From Comamonadaceae bacterium (GTDB taxonomy: Bacteria; Pseudomonadota; Gammaproteobacteria; Burkholderiales; Burkholderiaceae_C), in the NCBI GenBank assembly GCA_013297985.1, contig JAAFIY010000003.1, positions 20,327 to 84,326 on the forward strand: a DNA stretch of 64,000 nucleotides. The letters are read 5' to 3'. The position numbers and the translations under genes are program-made. Below the pieces are notes generated by a model. That model did no database searches, had not been told where the DNA came from, and worked only from the letters and a program-made list of their open reading frames with translations. Shown here piece after piece: positions 1 to 10,122 of the stretch. Position 1 is the first letter of the stretch, and every line of letters begins with the position of its first letter.

Positions 1-760
1 ACTCAGAGCGCTGAAAGCCCTCGGGCAGCGTGACGCGCACGGTGTTTTCAATCACCCGGGGGCCGGCAAAGCCAATGAGTGCCTTGGGCTCGGCAATCAC
101 GATGTCGCCCAAAAACGCAAAGCCCGCGCTCACGCCGCCCATGGTGGGGTCAGTCAGCACGCTGATGTAGGGCAGCCCTTTCTTGGATAAGCGAGTCAGT
201 GCGGCGTTGGTCTTGGCCATCTGCATCAAGGACAACAGGCCTTCTTGCATGCGTGCGCCGCCGGTGGCGGTAAAGCAAACAAACGGCACTTTTTGCTCAA
301 TGGCTGTTTCCACCCCGCGGGCAAAGCGCTCGCCCACCACGCTGCCCATGCTGCCGCCCATAAAGCCAAATTCAAAGGCAGCGGCTACCACTCCGATGTT
401 GAGCACCGCGCCGCCCATCACCACCAGCGCGTCGGTCTCGCCGGTGTCGTCCAAGGCTTCTTTCAGCCGTTCGGTGTACTTGCGGCTGTCTTTGAACTTG
501 AGCGGATCTACCGGCAGCACCTCTTGGCCGATTTCGTAGCGGCCCTCGGCATCCAAAAAAGCGTCCAGACGCTGTCGCGCGGCGATGCGGTGGTGATGGC
601 CGCAGTTGGGGCATACGTTTTGGTTGGCTTCCAGATCGGTGCGGTACAGCACCGTGTCGCAGGCCGGGCATTTAATCCACAGTCCTTCGGGCACCGTGCG
701 CCGCTCTTGCGGATCGGTCTTCTGGATCTTGGGGGGCAGTAGTTTGTCGAGCCAGCTCAT
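1..760 (-). CDS. accD: Acetyl-CoA carboxylase carboxyltransferase subunit beta (partial, C-terminus off window)
   Basis: Carboxyltransferase beta subunit of acetyl-CoA carboxylase, which with AccA moves carboxyl from biotin to acetyl-CoA for fatty acid synthesis. Translation from the ATG at 760 gives [13 protein letters not shown], then a four-cysteine zinc ribbon (CPAC at about residues 31-34 and CPNC at about 50-53), then the crotonase-like core with GGARMQEG and the [13 protein letters not shown] segment. The frame is open at base 1, so roughly the last 35-40 residues are missing. It sits 36 bp downstream of trpA on the same strand, the usual betaproteobacterial trpFBA-accD order. Confidence 0.95.
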   Translation of the reverse strand, partial: MSWLDKLLPPKIQKTDPQERRTVPEGLWIKCPACDTVLYRTDLEANQNVCPNCGHHHRIAARQRLDAFLDAEGRYEIGQEVLPVDPLKFKDSRKYTERLKEALDDTGETDALVVMGGAVLNIGVVAAAFEFGFMGGSMGSVVGERFARGVETAIEQKVPFVCFTATGGARMQEGLLSLMQMAKTNAALTRLSKKGLPYISVLTDPTMGGVSAGFAFLGDIVIAEPKALIGFAGPRVIENTVRVTLPEGFQRSE

Positions 761-796
761 GCGGTGTGTCCTTCGGGGGCGCCGCGCGCCCGTGCC

Positions 797-1705
797 TCAA
801 TTGTCTAACGCTTGGCGAATCTGCGCCATGAAGGCCTGGCCGCGGGCGCTGACCTGGTCTCGCGGGGCGTCGTCCAGCAATTGAATCAGGCGGCTGCCAA
901 TCACTACCGCATCGGCCACCGCCCCCACTGCACGCGCCGTGGCGCCGTCTCGAATGCCAAAGCCCACCCCCACCGGGATGTGGCCGACATGCTGGCGAAT
1001 GCGCGGCAGCATTTGGGCCACCGCGTCCACATCCAGGTTGCCCGCGCCAGTGACGCCCTTGAGCGACACGTAATACACATAGCCGCTGGCCACGCGGGCC
1101 ACTTGGGCCATGCGCTCATTGGTGCTGGTAGGGGCGAGCAAAAAGATCAAGTCCATGCCGTGGGCGCGCAACTGGGTGGCGAAGTCTTCGCACTCTTCGG
1201 GCGGGTAGTCCACGATCAACAGGCCATCTACGCCCGCCGCTTGGGCGTCGGCCATGAAGCGGCCCGCGCCGTGCTTGATGTCGTAGCGCTCCACCGGATT
1301 GGCGTAACCCATCAGCACCACCGGGGTGGTGGTGTCGGTGGCGCGAAAGGCGCGCACCATGGCCAGCACCTGCACCATGCCAATGCCCAGCGCCAGGGCG
1401 CGTTCACCGGCTTTTTGAATCACTGGGCCGTCGGCGCTGGGGTCCGAGAACGGCACGCCGAGTTCAATGACGTCCGCGCCGCCCGCCACCAGGGCGTGCA
1501 GCAGCTCGGGGGTGACATCGGCAAACGGAAAGCCTGCTGTGACATACGGAATCAGCGCCTTGCGGCCCTGGCTTTTGAGGGTGGCAAAGCGCTGCGCCAT
1601 ACGCGCCGACGCACTGGCTGTCTGGACGACATTTGCTACGGTTTTTGTAGCTGCTTCGGCAGTAGAAATGGGCGCAGCAGTCGGTTTTGCTTCAAGGGTG
1701 CTCAT
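797..1705 (-). CDS. trpA: Tryptophan synthase alpha chain with repeat-encoded N-terminal extension
   Basis: Cleaves indole-3-glycerol phosphate to indole and glyceraldehyde 3-phosphate and channels indole to TrpB. The TIM-barrel core is clear: [23 protein letters not shown] (catalytic Glu region) and the phosphate-binding GVGFGI. I chose ATG 1705, giving 302 residues, because it overlaps the trpB stop as ATGA, a translational-coupling arrangement. The first 35 residues are Ala/Thr-rich and absent from usual TrpA proteins; residues about 6-25 are read from a copy of the dispersed repeat (1632-1690). The internal ATG at 1600 (MAQRFATL) would give a normal-length protein and is the alternative start. 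Confidence 0.93.
   Translation of the reverse strand: MSTLEAKPTAAPISTAEAATKTVANVVQTASASARMAQRFATLKSQGRKALIPYVTAGFPFADVTPELLHALVAGGADVIELGVPFSDPSADGPVIQKAGERALALGIGMVQVLAMVRAFRATDTTTPVVLMGYANPVERYDIKHGAGRFMADAQAAGVDGLLIVDYPPEECEDFATQLRAHGMDLIFLLAPTSTNERMAQVARVASGYVYYVSLKGVTGAGNLDVDAVAQMLPRIRQHVGHIPVGVGFGIRDGATARAVGAVADAVVIGSRLIQLLDDAPRDQVSARGQAFMAQIRQALDN
1632..1690 (+). repeat. Dispersed two-hairpin repeat, copy in trpA
   Basis: Reads tttgctacggtttttgtagc, then tgcttcggcagtagaaatgg, then gcgcagcagtcggttttgc. The GCTAC/GTAGC arms, the tgcttcggc segment and the gggcgc segment align with the copies at 17334, 12474 and 29141. It lies antisense within the 5' end of trpA and keeps that frame open. 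Confidence 0.75.
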
Positions 1706-2985
1706 GCGTGTAACTCCACCACGGCGGTGCCACCTTTGACGCCCTGGCCACGGCACGAGGGGCGGCAATAGAAGTCAGCGCCCGACAAATCGGCCACCGT
1801 GCCGATGTCTTTGTCACCCCGGCCCGAGAGGTTCACCAAGATGGATTGATCGCGGCGCATCTGCGGCGCCAGCTTCATGGCGTGGGCAATGGCGTGGCTG
1901 CTTTCCAGCGCGGGAATGATGCCTTCGGTGCGGCACAGGTGGTGGAAGGCGGCCAGCGCTTCGGTGTCGGTGATGCCGACGTATTCGGCCCGGCCGATGT
2001 CTTTGAGCCAAGCGTGTTCAGGCCCCACACCGGGGTAATCTAGCCCCGCGCTGACGCTGTGGGTTTCAGTGACTTGGCCGTCTTCGTTTTGCAGCACATA
2101 GGTGCGGTTGCCATGCAGCACGCCCGGCAGGCCGCGCTGTAGGGACGCGGAATGCTTGCCACTGTCTAGGCCTTCACCGGCGGCTTCAATACCGATCAGC
2201 CGCGTGGCGGGGTGCCCGATGTAGGGGTGAAAAATACCCATGGCGTTGCTACCGCCGCCCACGCAGGCTAGCACCGCGTCGGGCTGCAGGCTGTGGCAGC
2301 CCACTTCGGCCAGCAAGTCGGGCATTTGTTGAATGCATTCTCGGCCGATGACGCTTTGAAAATCTCGCACCATCATCGGATAAGGGTGCGGGCCCGCCAC
2401 GGTACCAATGATGTAGAAGGTGTTGTCGACGTTGGCCACCCAATCGCGCAGGGCTTCGTTGAGCGCGTCTTTGAGCGTCTTGCTGCCCGATTCCACCGGC
2501 ACCACCGTGGCCCCAAGCAGCTTCATGCGGTACACGTTGGGGCTTTGGCGCTTGATGTCTTCGCTGCCCATGTACACCACGCATTCCAGACCATAGCGGG
2601 CGCAGATGGTGGCAGTGGCCACGCCGTGCTGGCCCGCGCCCGTCTCGGCAATCACCCGGGGCTTGCCCATGCGCTTGGCCAGCATGGCTTGGCCGATGGT
2701 GTTGTTGACCTTGTGGGCGCCGGTGTGGTTTAAGTCTTCGCGCTTAAAGAAGATTTGCGCGCCGCCCAGCTCAGTGCTCATGCCCTGGGCGTGGTACACG
2801 GGCGACGGGCGGCCCACAAAGCGGGCCAGTTCGCGCTCAAATTCGGCCACAAAGGCCGGGTCATGCTGGTAGTGGGCGTAGGCGTCGCGAAGCTCGCTGA
2901 TGGCGTAGGTGAGGGTTTCGCTGACAAAGCTGCCGCCATAGGGGCCAAAGTGGCCGCGGGCGTCGGGTTGCTGATAGGCGTTCAT
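1702..2985 (-). CDS. trpB: Tryptophan synthase beta chain
   Basis: PLP enzyme that condenses indole with L-serine to give L-tryptophan in the alpha2beta2 complex. Its 427 residues carry [11 protein letters not shown] near the start, the PLP-lysine motif HTGAHKVNN (Lys92), the phosphate-binding glycine loop GGGSNAMG near residue 240, and the terminal [13 protein letters not shown]. About 25 residues follow that last motif, a longer tail than in enteric TrpB. The stop overlaps the trpA start by 4 bp, and trpF ends 47 bp upstream. No leader peptide or attenuator is visible in this short gap. Confidence 0.97.
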   Translation of the reverse strand: MNAYQQPDARGHFGPYGGSFVSETLTYAISELRDAYAHYQHDPAFVAEFERELARFVGRPSPVYHAQGMSTELGGAQIFFKREDLNHTGAHKVNNTIGQAMLAKRMGKPRVIAETGAGQHGVATATICARYGLECVVYMGSEDIKRQSPNVYRMKLLGATVVPVESGSKTLKDALNEALRDWVANVDNTFYIIGTVAGPHPYPMMVRDFQSVIGRECIQQMPDLLAEVGCHSLQPDAVLACVGGGSNAMGIFHPYIGHPATRLIGIEAAGEGLDSGKHSASLQRGLPGVLHGNRTYVLQNEDGQVTETHSVSAGLDYPGVGPEHAWLKDIGRAEYVGITDTEALAAFHHLCRTEGIIPALESSHAIAHAMKLAPQMRRDQSILVNLSGRGDKDIGTVADLSGADFYCRPSCRGQGVKGGTAVVELHA

Positions 2986-3032
2986 ACAGGTTCAGGGCGG
3001 GTGATGGGCGCAGGCCTGAACCACACGGGGGG

Positions 3033-3800
3033 TCAGGCGCTGGCGGATTTGGGTGGCGCAGCCAAAGGGTTGGCAGCACTTGCAAAAGCCGCATCGGCGG
3101 CGCGCACGGCCGCTACAAAACGGGCTATTTTTTCGGCACTTTTAAGGCCCTTGCGGGTCTGGCCGGGCCGGGCGGGATCGTCTTCTTCCACGCCCGAGCT
3201 GACATCAACCGCGAGCGACAGCGCGCGCGGGCGCACCTGGGTGATCCCATCGGCCACGTTTGCAGGTGTGAGTCCACCAGACAAGACGAGGTGAGCGTTG
3301 ACGTTTTTTGGCAGCAGTGACCATTGAAATGCGTGTCCGCCGCCGCCATAGCCCACCACTTGGGCGTCGAGCAACACGGCTTGGGCAGCGGCAAATTGCT
3401 GCGCGAATTTTACGAGGTCAAAGCCCGCCCCGGCCTCACCCAGCGGAATCCGCGCGGCGCGAATGAAAGGGATGCGACCGTTTTGGGTCACAGCCAGGCA
3501 GTGCTCGGGCGTTTCGTCGCCGTGCAATTGCACCAAAGCGTACGGCAGTTGCTGGTGCGCCGTGGCTACTTCTTCGGGGCTCGGGTTCACAAACAGCAGC
3601 ACCGGCGTCACAAAGGGCGGCAGGCGGCGGGCCAGATGGGCGGCGCGCTGCAAATCCACATGCCGTGGGCTGCCGGGCCACAACACAAAACCCACCGCAT
3701 CCGCCCCAGCGGCCACTGCCGCATCGACGTCGGCCGCTCGGGTCAGGCCGCAGACCTTGATGCGGGTGCGGGCTGCATGGGGGTGAACAGGGGCGCTCAT
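3033..3800 (-). CDS. trpF: Phosphoribosylanthranilate isomerase
   Basis: Amadori rearrangement of N-(5'-phosphoribosyl)anthranilate to CdRP, the third step of the tryptophan branch. A single-domain TIM barrel with the catalytic cysteine in IKVCGLTR (Cys17), FVLWPGSPRHV, LVQLHGDE, the LSGGLTPANV phosphate site and the catalytic aspartate in AVDVSSGVEE. At 255 residues it has a roughly 25-residue Ala/Pro-rich tail past the usual end. The start ATG at 3800 overlaps the truA stop as ATGA. Confidence 0.96.
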   Translation of the reverse strand: MSAPVHPHAARTRIKVCGLTRAADVDAAVAAGADAVGFVLWPGSPRHVDLQRAAHLARRLPPFVTPVLLFVNPSPEEVATAHQQLPYALVQLHGDETPEHCLAVTQNGRIPFIRAARIPLGEAGAGFDLVKFAQQFAAAQAVLLDAQVVGYGGGGHAFQWSLLPKNVNAHLVLSGGLTPANVADGITQVRPRALSLAVDVSSGVEEDDPARPGQTRKGLKSAEKIARFVAAVRAADAAFASAANPLAAPPKSASA

Positions 3801-4660
3801 GGGGGCGGATCATGCCGCAGCACCAGGGCTTCTTGCGGCGCGGCATCAAAGGCGCTGGGCCGCACTGGCAGCCCCCAGCTGTCGGCGTAGCGCGGGCCCA
3901 AGAAGTGCAGGCCATCGGGCGCAAACGTGGGGGCGGCCAAGCTGCGGCTGCGGCTGGCCAGCACCTCGGCCAACCACTGCGGCGTCTGCAAGCCCTGGCC
4001 CACGCGCAGCAGGCTGCCCATCAGGTTGCGGATCATGTGGTGAAGAAAAGCGTCGGCTTCAAATTCAAAGCACCACTGCACGGCGCCCAGCGCCTCGTGG
4101 CGGCTGATGGCGATTTCAAGCAGTGTCTTCACCGGCGAGTGGGCTTGGCATTCAGCCGCACGAAAGGCGCTGAAATCGTGGGTGCCCAGCAAATGCGCCG
4201 CCGCCTCGCGCAAGGCGCCCATTTGCAGGGGCCTAAACACCCAGCCCACCTGGCCTGCCCGCAGCGCTGGCCGCACCGGCGACTGCCACACCCAGTAGGC
4301 GTAACGACGGCTGAGCGCCACTGCACGGGCGTGAAATTCGCGTGGCACCGGCTGCGCCCATTGCACCGCCACATCGGGAGGCAGAAAGCGGTTGGTGCCG
4401 CGCACCCATGACGAAGCATCGCGCTGCAGGTCACTGTCGAGGTGCACCACCTGGCCCACGCCGTGCACGCCGGCGTCGGTGCGGCCCGCGCAGATCACCT
4501 GCAGGGGCTGGGCGGCAAAGGCGCTTAAGGCCGCTTGCAGCGCATCTTGCACCGTGGGCAGGCCGAGCTGGCTTTGCCAGCCGTGGTAGGCGCTGCCGCG
4601 GTAGCAGACGCCCAGCGCGGTGCGATGCAGCGCGCGGCTGGGCCTTTGGCTCACACGCAA
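3797..4660 (-). CDS. truA: tRNA pseudouridine(38-40) synthase TruA
   Basis: Converts U38-U40 in the anticodon stem-loop of many tRNAs to pseudouridine. At 287 residues it is of normal length. The catalytic aspartate is in CAGRTDAGVHG (Asp62); YRGSAYHGWQ at the N-terminus and FEADAFLHHMIRNLMG in the C-terminal half are family signatures. It overlaps trpF by 4 bp and starts 11 bp after the fimV stop, so it is probably co-transcribed with both. Confidence 0.96.
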   Translation of the reverse strand: MRVSQRPSRALHRTALGVCYRGSAYHGWQSQLGLPTVQDALQAALSAFAAQPLQVICAGRTDAGVHGVGQVVHLDSDLQRDASSWVRGTNRFLPPDVAVQWAQPVPREFHARAVALSRRYAYWVWQSPVRPALRAGQVGWVFRPLQMGALREAAAHLLGTHDFSAFRAAECQAHSPVKTLLEIAISRHEALGAVQWCFEFEADAFLHHMIRNLMGSLLRVGQGLQTPQWLAEVLASRSRSLAAPTFAPDGLHFLGPRYADSWGLPVRPSAFDAAPQEALVLRHDPPP

Positions 4661-4671
4661 AAGCGGCTGGA

Positions 4672-7368
4672 TCAGCTCAGTTCGGCCAGCAGGCGCTCGG
4701 CCTTGGCCTTGACTGACCCGCTGGCTTCAGCCAGAACCTCTTCCACCAAGGCGCGGGCGCCGTCGGCGTCGCCAATGGCGTTGAATTCTTCGGCCAAGGC
4801 GAGCTTGGTGGCCAAGGGGTCGTCGGCTGCAGGGTCTGCTGTGGTGCCTGCGGCGTTGCCCAGATCGCCTTTGGCTTCTGCAGCCACCGGGGTGGGCGCC
4901 GGCGGGTCCAAGTCCAACGAGATGCTGCTGAGGTCAAACTCCAGCGGCTTGTCGGTGCTTGGCGCGGCTGCGCTGGCGGCGGCGGGTGCAGGGCTTGGTG
5001 TGCCGGGCAGATCAAGCGAAAAGTCCAGGCCCTGATCGGCGCTTTCAGCCTTTGCGGCGGGTGTGGGTGCGGGCGCCGCAGCAGGCCCGGGGGAAGGGGT
5101 GGGCGTCGGCGTGAGCGCGGCGGGCTGGCTGAGGGCCGCGTCGACGTCAAATTCAAGATCCATCAGCCCAGAGTCACTAGCGGGCGCTTCAGCGGCTTTG
5201 GCAGCGCCCGCAGGTGCGGGTAGCGCGCCGGGGGCGGACAAGGGCAATTCACTGTCGTCGCCAGAAAAATCCAGATCAATATCGACCGCGCCGGTGCTGG
5301 CGGCGGCTAGGCCGGGCGCGGTGGCTGGGCGGTCGTGCTGCGCGTACAGCGGATTGTTCGGGTCAAGCGAACGGCCCATTTCGGCGGCGCGCTCCCAGTC
5401 GTTGCCGAAGCCCTGGCTGATGGCATTGAGCTCACCGGCCAACTGGTTGAAGTGGCTGACGTCTTGCCGCTTGTTGTAAATCTCAAGCAGCTTGGTGTGA
5501 ATGGCCGTGCGCGTGGGGTTGTTGCGCAAGGCTTCTTTCAGGATTTCTTCGGCTTGTAGATCGCGGCCATAGGCCAAATACACGTCGGCTTCGGCCACCG
5601 GATCGACATCGCCCCGCGCGTCGAGCTGGCTGGGCGAATAGCTCATGTTGGAGCTGGCGCCGGTCTCCTCATTGGTGTCCACGCGCTGACCACCGCTGGA
5701 GCCAAAGAACGAATCAGGTTGGAGCTTGCTTTCTAGGGCTGAGTCAAGCGGTGCCTTTTTGCGCTGACGCATGCGCATCAGGCCCAGGCCCAACAACAGG
5801 GCGACCAAGCCGCCCGCCGCGGCGGGTACCAGCGGGTTCTCTAGCAAGGCGTCAACGATGCCGGGCTCTTCGGCCACGGGGGCCGGAGCGGGAGCGGGCG
5901 CCGACGCGGGCGCTGGGGCTGGTGCTGCGGCCACCGGGGCTGGTGCGGGCGCTGCCTCTGCCGGGGCGGCGGGCGCCGCTGCAGGCGCTGGTGCAGCTGC
6001 CGCGGGGGCGGGCGCGGCGGGCGTCGCCGCTGCTGCGGGCGTTGCCGGGGCTGGCGCAGCCGCCGTTGGAGCTGGCGCAGGCGCGGCAGTTGCGGGGGCC
6101 GCTGCGGCCGCCGGTGCGGGTGAGGCAACCGGAGCTGCAGGGGCCGCAGCGGGCGCTGTGCCGCCGAGTTTGCTCAGGTCGCCGATGTTGCGCGACAGCT
6201 CGGCCATACGCTGGGCGGATTCGCGGGCTTGGGCGTCTTTGGCGGCCTTGTCCTCAGCGGCGCTGGTGCCCTTGGACAGGGTGAGCTTGTCGCTGGCCGC
6301 CGCACCGGCTTTGCCGTCTTGCACCTGGGCCTGTACGCGGCCTGCGGCTTCGCGTGCCGGTGCAGCGCTGGCCACTTGCGGCACGGCGCTGGCCACGCGA
6401 TTGCGCAGTTCATTGAAGTCGCGCGCTTGGGCCGCGACGATCCGGGTGGCTTCGGGCGCCGGGGTGGCGTTGGCTTCCTCGGTGGTGGGCAACTCCAGCG
6501 TGGCGCCGGCGCGCAGCCGGTTGACGTTGTTGCCGATGAATGCGTCGGGATTGCGCTGCAGCATGGCCACCAGCATCTGGTCGAGCGAGACGCTGGCGGG
6601 CTTGTTGGCGGCGGCGATGCGGCTGGCGATGTCGCCGGACTTCACGGTCACAGAGCCGCTGGCCGTGGCGGCTGGCGCAGGCGCGGCAGACGCAGGGGCC
6701 GCTGCGGCCGGGCGCGGCGCGGGGGTGGCCCGCACCGCAGGCGCCAAGGGGGCTGCAGGGGCTGCCGTGGCGGGCGCAACGGGCGCCACCACAGCGGGAG
6801 CCGACGCTGGCGCCTGTGCGGCCTGCACGGCAGAGGCAGCGGGGGTGGGCGCCGGCGCGGCAGCCGGGCTGATCTGCGGCGCCACCGTCACAGCGGGCGG
6901 CGCTTGGCGCAGGTTGGGCGGATCAAACAACAGCGTGTAGCTGCGCAACAGCCGCCCGGTGGACCACTGCGCATCCACCATCAAATCCACAAACGGGTCG
7001 GTGACGACGCGGTCACTGCTCACCCTTAGCACAGTGCGCCCGCTGGCGTTGCGCTGCAGGGTGATCTGCAGCGAGGTCAGGGCGGGGCTGTAGTCCAGGC
7101 CTGCTGCGCGGAACTGTTCGGGCGAAGCGGGCCCCACGCGAAGCGTCTCGGCCTCTGCCGTGGTGATTTCTGGCACCTCGATTTCAGCTCGCAGGGGTTC
7201 CCCCAGGGCCGACAAGACACTCACGCGCCCCAGGCTCAAAGCCTGGGCCGACGGGGTGAACGACGCCAGCGCCAACGCCACCGCCGCGGCCGCTGCGGTT
7301 AGCACCGCTTTGGACGATCGACGCGGCAAGACGCCATCGCTCGACGAACGATGCGCAGGGTTGGCCAT
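4672..7368 (-). CDS. fimV: FimV-type pilus/polar assembly protein
   Basis: Inner-membrane protein with a periplasmic LysM domain that supports type IV pilus assembly and polar organisation in related bacteria. The 898-residue product has a signal-like segment (about 18-44), the FimV N-terminal motif LGRVSVLSALGEPLRAEIEV, a LysM domain near 239-293, a very long Ala/Pro low-complexity stretch (about 390-510), a single membrane span near 512-531, an acidic cytoplasmic region with a TPR-like segment, and the conserved FimV C-terminal helix pair (LATKLALAEEFNAIGD). I preferred ATG 7368, preceded by GAGGTGAG, over an upstream TTG at 7389. It lies in the asd-fimV-truA order typical of Burkholderiales. 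Confidence 0.92.
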   Translation of the reverse strand: MANPAHRSSSDGVLPRRSSKAVLTAAAAAVALALASFTPSAQALSLGRVSVLSALGEPLRAEIEVPEITTAEAETLRVGPASPEQFRAAGLDYSPALTSLQITLQRNASGRTVLRVSSDRVVTDPFVDLMVDAQWSTGRLLRSYTLLFDPPNLRQAPPAVTVAPQISPAAAPAPTPAASAVQAAQAPASAPAVVAPVAPATAAPAAPLAPAVRATPAPRPAAAAPASAAPAPAATASGSVTVKSGDIASRIAAANKPASVSLDQMLVAMLQRNPDAFIGNNVNRLRAGATLELPTTEEANATPAPEATRIVAAQARDFNELRNRVASAVPQVASAAPAREAAGRVQAQVQDGKAGAAASDKLTLSKGTSAAEDKAAKDAQARESAQRMAELSRNIGDLSKLGGTAPAAAPAAPVASPAPAAAAAPATAAPAPAPTAAAPAPATPAAAATPAAPAPAAAAPAPAAAPAAPAEAAPAPAPVAAAPAPAPASAPAPAPAPVAEEPGIVDALLENPLVPAAAGGLVALLLGLGLMRMRQRKKAPLDSALESKLQPDSFFGSSGGQRVDTNEETGASSNMSYSPSQLDARGDVDPVAEADVYLAYGRDLQAEEILKEALRNNPTRTAIHTKLLEIYNKRQDVSHFNQLAGELNAISQGFGNDWERAAEMGRSLDPNNPLYAQHDRPATAPGLAAASTGAVDIDLDFSGDDSELPLSAPGALPAPAGAAKAAEAPASDSGLMDLEFDVDAALSQPAALTPTPTPSPGPAAAPAPTPAAKAESADQGLDFSLDLPGTPSPAPAAASAAAPSTDKPLEFDLSSISLDLDPPAPTPVAAEAKGDLGNAAGTTADPAADDPLATKLALAEEFNAIGDADGARALVEEVLAEASGSVKAKAERLLAELS

Positions 7369-7556
7369 ATGTCCGCTCACCTCTGACAAAAACAGAAAAA
7401 GTAACTTAGCAGCAATGCGTTAGCGCGACAAGCTCACGCATTAGGTAAGTTTCGATGGTGCCGTTACATTTTGGGTAAGCATCTGTAAGGTGTTGCCCTA
7501 GGACAACGCGAGCAAGCCGCCAGCCGATGTCGCCACCGACCGCAGCTCCGGGCCAT

Positions 7557-8696
7557 TTAGTGCGTCAAAACGATGCGCAGCATGCGGCGCAGCGGCTCGG
7601 CAGCGCCCCACAAAAGCTGGTCGCCAATGGTGAAAGCGCCCAGGTACTCGGGCCCCATGGCCATCTTGCGCAGGCGGCCCACCGGAATGCCCAAGGTGCC
7701 AGTGACAGCCACCGGGGTGAGGTGTTGCAGGGTGGCTTCGCGGGTGTTGGGCACCACTTTCACCCAGGCGTTATCGGCAGCGATCATGGCTTCGATATCG
7801 GCCATCGGCACGTTCTGCTTGAGCTTGAAGGTCAGCGCCTGGCTGTGGCAGCGCATGGCGCCAATGCGCACGCAAAAGCCGTCTACTGGCACGCCTGCCG
7901 TGCCAAAACCTTCGCCCTGGCCCAAGATTTTGTTGGTCTCGGCGCCGCCTTTCCATTCTTCGCGGCTGACGCCATTGCCCAGATCTTTGTCGATCCAGGG
8001 GATAAGTGAGCCGCCCAGCGGCACGCCGAAGTTGGCGGTTTCATCCGCCGACATGGCTTGCTGGCGCTGCAGCACCAGGCGATCAATCTCAAGAATGGCG
8101 CTTTTGGGGTCGTCCAGCAGGGGCCGCACCTGAGCGTTTAGGCTGCCGTATTGGGTGAGCAGTTCGCGCATGTGCTGGGCGCCGCCACCCGACGCCGCTT
8201 GGTAGGTCATGGTGCTCATCCATTCCACCAAACCCGCCTTGAACAGGGCGCCCACGCCCATCAGCATGCAGCTCACCGTGCAGTTGCCGCCAATCCAGTT
8301 GCGCCCGCCCTTGGCCAATGCGTTTTGAATCACCGGCAGGTTGACGGGGTCCAAGATGATGACCGCGTCGTCCTTCATGCGCAGGGTGCTGGCGGCGTCA
8401 ATCCAATGGCCGTTCCAGCCTGCGGCACGCAGTTTGGGGAAGACTTCGGTGGTGTAGTCGCCGCCCTGCGCGGTGATGATGATGTCGCAGCGCTTGAGGG
8501 CCGCCACATCGTGCGCATCGAGCAGTTTGGTTTCGTTTTTGGCCATGGCCGGGGCGGCACCACCAGCATTGCTGGTGCTGAAAAACAGCGGCTCGATCAG
8601 CTCAAAGTCGCCTTCGGCTTGCATGCGATCCATGAGGACGCTGCCGACCATGCCTCGCCAGCCAACGAGGCCCACACGATTAGATTTGCTGCTCAT
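7557..8696 (-). CDS. asd: Aspartate-semialdehyde dehydrogenase
   Basis: NADPH-dependent reduction of aspartyl phosphate to aspartate semialdehyde, feeding Lys, diaminopimelate, Met and Thr synthesis. The 379 residues begin [19 protein letters not shown] (Rossmann GxxGxxG). The catalytic cysteine is in [12 protein letters not shown] and the catalytic histidine region is [11 protein letters not shown], as in gammaproteobacterial-type Asd. ATG 8696 is preferred over an upstream GTG at 8708 because an AGAGGG element is too close to the latter. About 190 bp separate it from fimV, so fimV could have its own promoter. Confidence 0.95.
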   Translation of the reverse strand: MSSKSNRVGLVGWRGMVGSVLMDRMQAEGDFELIEPLFFSTSNAGGAAPAMAKNETKLLDAHDVAALKRCDIIITAQGGDYTTEVFPKLRAAGWNGHWIDAASTLRMKDDAVIILDPVNLPVIQNALAKGGRNWIGGNCTVSCMLMGVGALFKAGLVEWMSTMTYQAASGGGAQHMRELLTQYGSLNAQVRPLLDDPKSAILEIDRLVLQRQQAMSADETANFGVPLGGSLIPWIDKDLGNGVSREEWKGGAETNKILGQGEGFGTAGVPVDGFCVRIGAMRCHSQALTFKLKQNVPMADIEAMIAADNAWVKVVPNTREATLQHLTPVAVTGTLGIPVGRLRKMAMGPEYLGAFTIGDQLLWGAAEPLRRMLRIVLTH

Positions 8697-8971
8697 TTGA
8701 AAAGACACCCTCTTTTAGAAAAAACAAACAGGAATCGACCTGCCTGCCTTCGGCCCGGCTCGTCTGGCCGGGGAGGGCGCACGACGAACCAGGCTTTGGC
8801 TAGCCCTTAATGGTGGTCGTGGTTTTGGTGGTGCGCGCGCAGGCGGCCGCGAGCGCAAAGGCGGCGGTGTTCAAGGCGAACGTGGCTTGCGTGGGCATGG
8901 CCCAGATTTTAGCCGCAGTGCGACTGGGCCCCAGCTGACTCCAGCGCTGGGGCGCGGTCGCGGGCGCGGGC

Positions 8972-10054
8972 TCAGGCCAGGGCCGCCACCACCGCGTCCC
9001 CCATTTGCGCCGTGCCCACGCGGGTGCTGCCTTCGCTGTAGATGTCGGCCGTGCGCAGGCCTTGGGCCAGCACGGTTTGCACAGCGGCTTCAATGCGGTC
9101 GGCGGCCTCGGGCAAGTTCAGGCTAAAGCGCAGCATCATGGCGGCGCTCAGAATGGTGGCCAGCGGGTTGGCGATGCCCTTGCCCGCAATGTCGGGCGCA
9201 CTGCCGTGGCTGGGCTCATACAGGCCCTGGTTGCTGGCGTTCAAGCTGGCGCTAGGCAGCATGCCGATGCTGCCTGTCAGCATGGCGGCCTCGTCGCTCA
9301 AGATGTCGCCAAACATATTGCCGGTGACGAGCACGTCAAACTTTTTGGGCGCCTTCACCAACTGCATGGCGGCGTTGTCCACATACATGTGGTCTAGCTC
9401 GACGTCGGGGTATTGCTGGCCTACTTCAGTGACGATGTCTTTCCAAAACTGAAAGGTCTCCAGCACGTTGGCCTTGTCCACGCTGGTCACCCGCTTGCTG
9501 CGTTTGCGCGCCGCTTGAAAGGCCACATGCGCGATGCGTTCCACCTCGGGGCGGCTGTAGCGCATGGTGTCAAAGGCCTCGGGGGCGCCGGGAAAATGGC
9601 CGTCAACCGCTGTGCGGCGGCCGCGGGGCTGGCCAAAGTAGATGTCGCCCGTCAGCTCACGAATGATGAGGATATCCAGCCCGGCAATCAGCTCAGGCTT
9701 CAGGCTGCTGGCGCCCACCAGTTGCGGATAGCAAATGGCGGGGCGAAAGTTGGCGAACAGGCCCAGCTCGCGGCGCAAACCCAAGATGGCTTGCTCGGGG
9801 CGCAGGGGGCGGTCGAGCTTGTCGTATTTCCAATCACCCACGGCGCCAAACAGCACGGCGTCGGCTTGCTTGGCCAGCGCCAAGGTAGCGGGCGGCAGCG
9901 GGTGGCCGTGCAGTTCATAAGCGGCACCGCCCACTGGGGCGGTGTCGAGTTGCAGCGGCAGCTTCAGGGCGTGCAGCACCTTGATGGCTTCGGCCACGAT
10001 TTCGGTGCCGATGCCGTCACCCGGCAAGACAGCAATGCGGTGTGTTTTGCTCAT
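8972..10054 (-). CDS. leuB: 3-isopropylmalate dehydrogenase
   Basis: NAD-dependent oxidative decarboxylation of 3-isopropylmalate in leucine synthesis. The 360 residues contain [12 protein letters not shown], the substrate loop [15 protein letters not shown], the Lys/Tyr region (DKANVLE) and the metal-binding [13 protein letters not shown], followed by [15 protein letters not shown] chose ATG 10054 ([14 protein letters not shown]). The frame stays open to an ATG at 10099, but those extra 15 residues are read from a dispersed-repeat fragment that directly abuts this start, and no clear Shine-Dalgarno is left. Confidence 0.95.
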   Translation of the reverse strand: MSKTHRIAVLPGDGIGTEIVAEAIKVLHALKLPLQLDTAPVGGAAYELHGHPLPPATLALAKQADAVLFGAVGDWKYDKLDRPLRPEQAILGLRRELGLFANFRPAICYPQLVGASSLKPELIAGLDILIIRELTGDIYFGQPRGRRTAVDGHFPGAPEAFDTMRYSRPEVERIAHVAFQAARKRSKRVTSVDKANVLETFQFWKDIVTEVGQQYPDVELDHMYVDNAAMQLVKAPKKFDVLVTGNMFGDILSDEAAMLTGSIGMLPSASLNASNQGLYEPSHGSAPDIAGKGIANPLATILSAAMMLRFSLNLPEAADRIEAAVQTVLAQGLRTADIYSEGSTRVGTAQMGDAVVAALA

Positions 10055-10105
10055 TTTTTTATAGCTACTTCGGCCCATGAATAGGGCGCAAACGCCCAAA
10101 AAGAC
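10055..10105 (+). repeat. Dispersed repeat fragment abutting the leuB start
   Basis: Reads tttatagctacttcggccc, then atgaatagggcgcaaacgccc. This corresponds to the right two thirds of the consensus (atagctgcttaggc, aatagggcgctacagccc); the left GCTAC arm is missing. It occupies most of the 68-bp leuD-leuB gap and ends at the leuB ATG. Confidence 0.65.
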
Positions 10106-10122
10106 TCAGTGCCCTGGTGAGA

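Noticed and set aside
2986-3032. Trp leader/attenuator before trpB
   Set aside because: The gap is 47 bp, with no Trp-rich leader frame or alternative hairpins.
3109-3150. Apparent repeat core (gctacaaaacgggctatt) at the end of trpF
   Set aside because: This segment encodes residues common at the TrpF C-terminus (KIARFVAAV), so the resemblance is probably chance.
5880-6170. Tandem-repeat-like GC-rich stretch in fimV, considered as a CRISPR or minisatellite
   Set aside because: It is degenerate Ala/Pro codon repetition without regular spacers; no CRISPR array was seen anywhere in the window.
5771-6940. Long plus-strand reading frame opposite fimV, 389 codons of Ala/Gly-rich sequence
   Set aside because: It mirrors the Ala/Pro low-complexity part of fimV; GC-rich biased codons keep the opposite frame open. 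No family motifs.
8800-8898. Possible 32-residue protein between asd and leuB (MPTQATFALNTAAFALAAAC)
   Set aside because: Slightly signal-like, but it is short, Thr/Ala-biased and has no recognised family or clear ribosome binding site.
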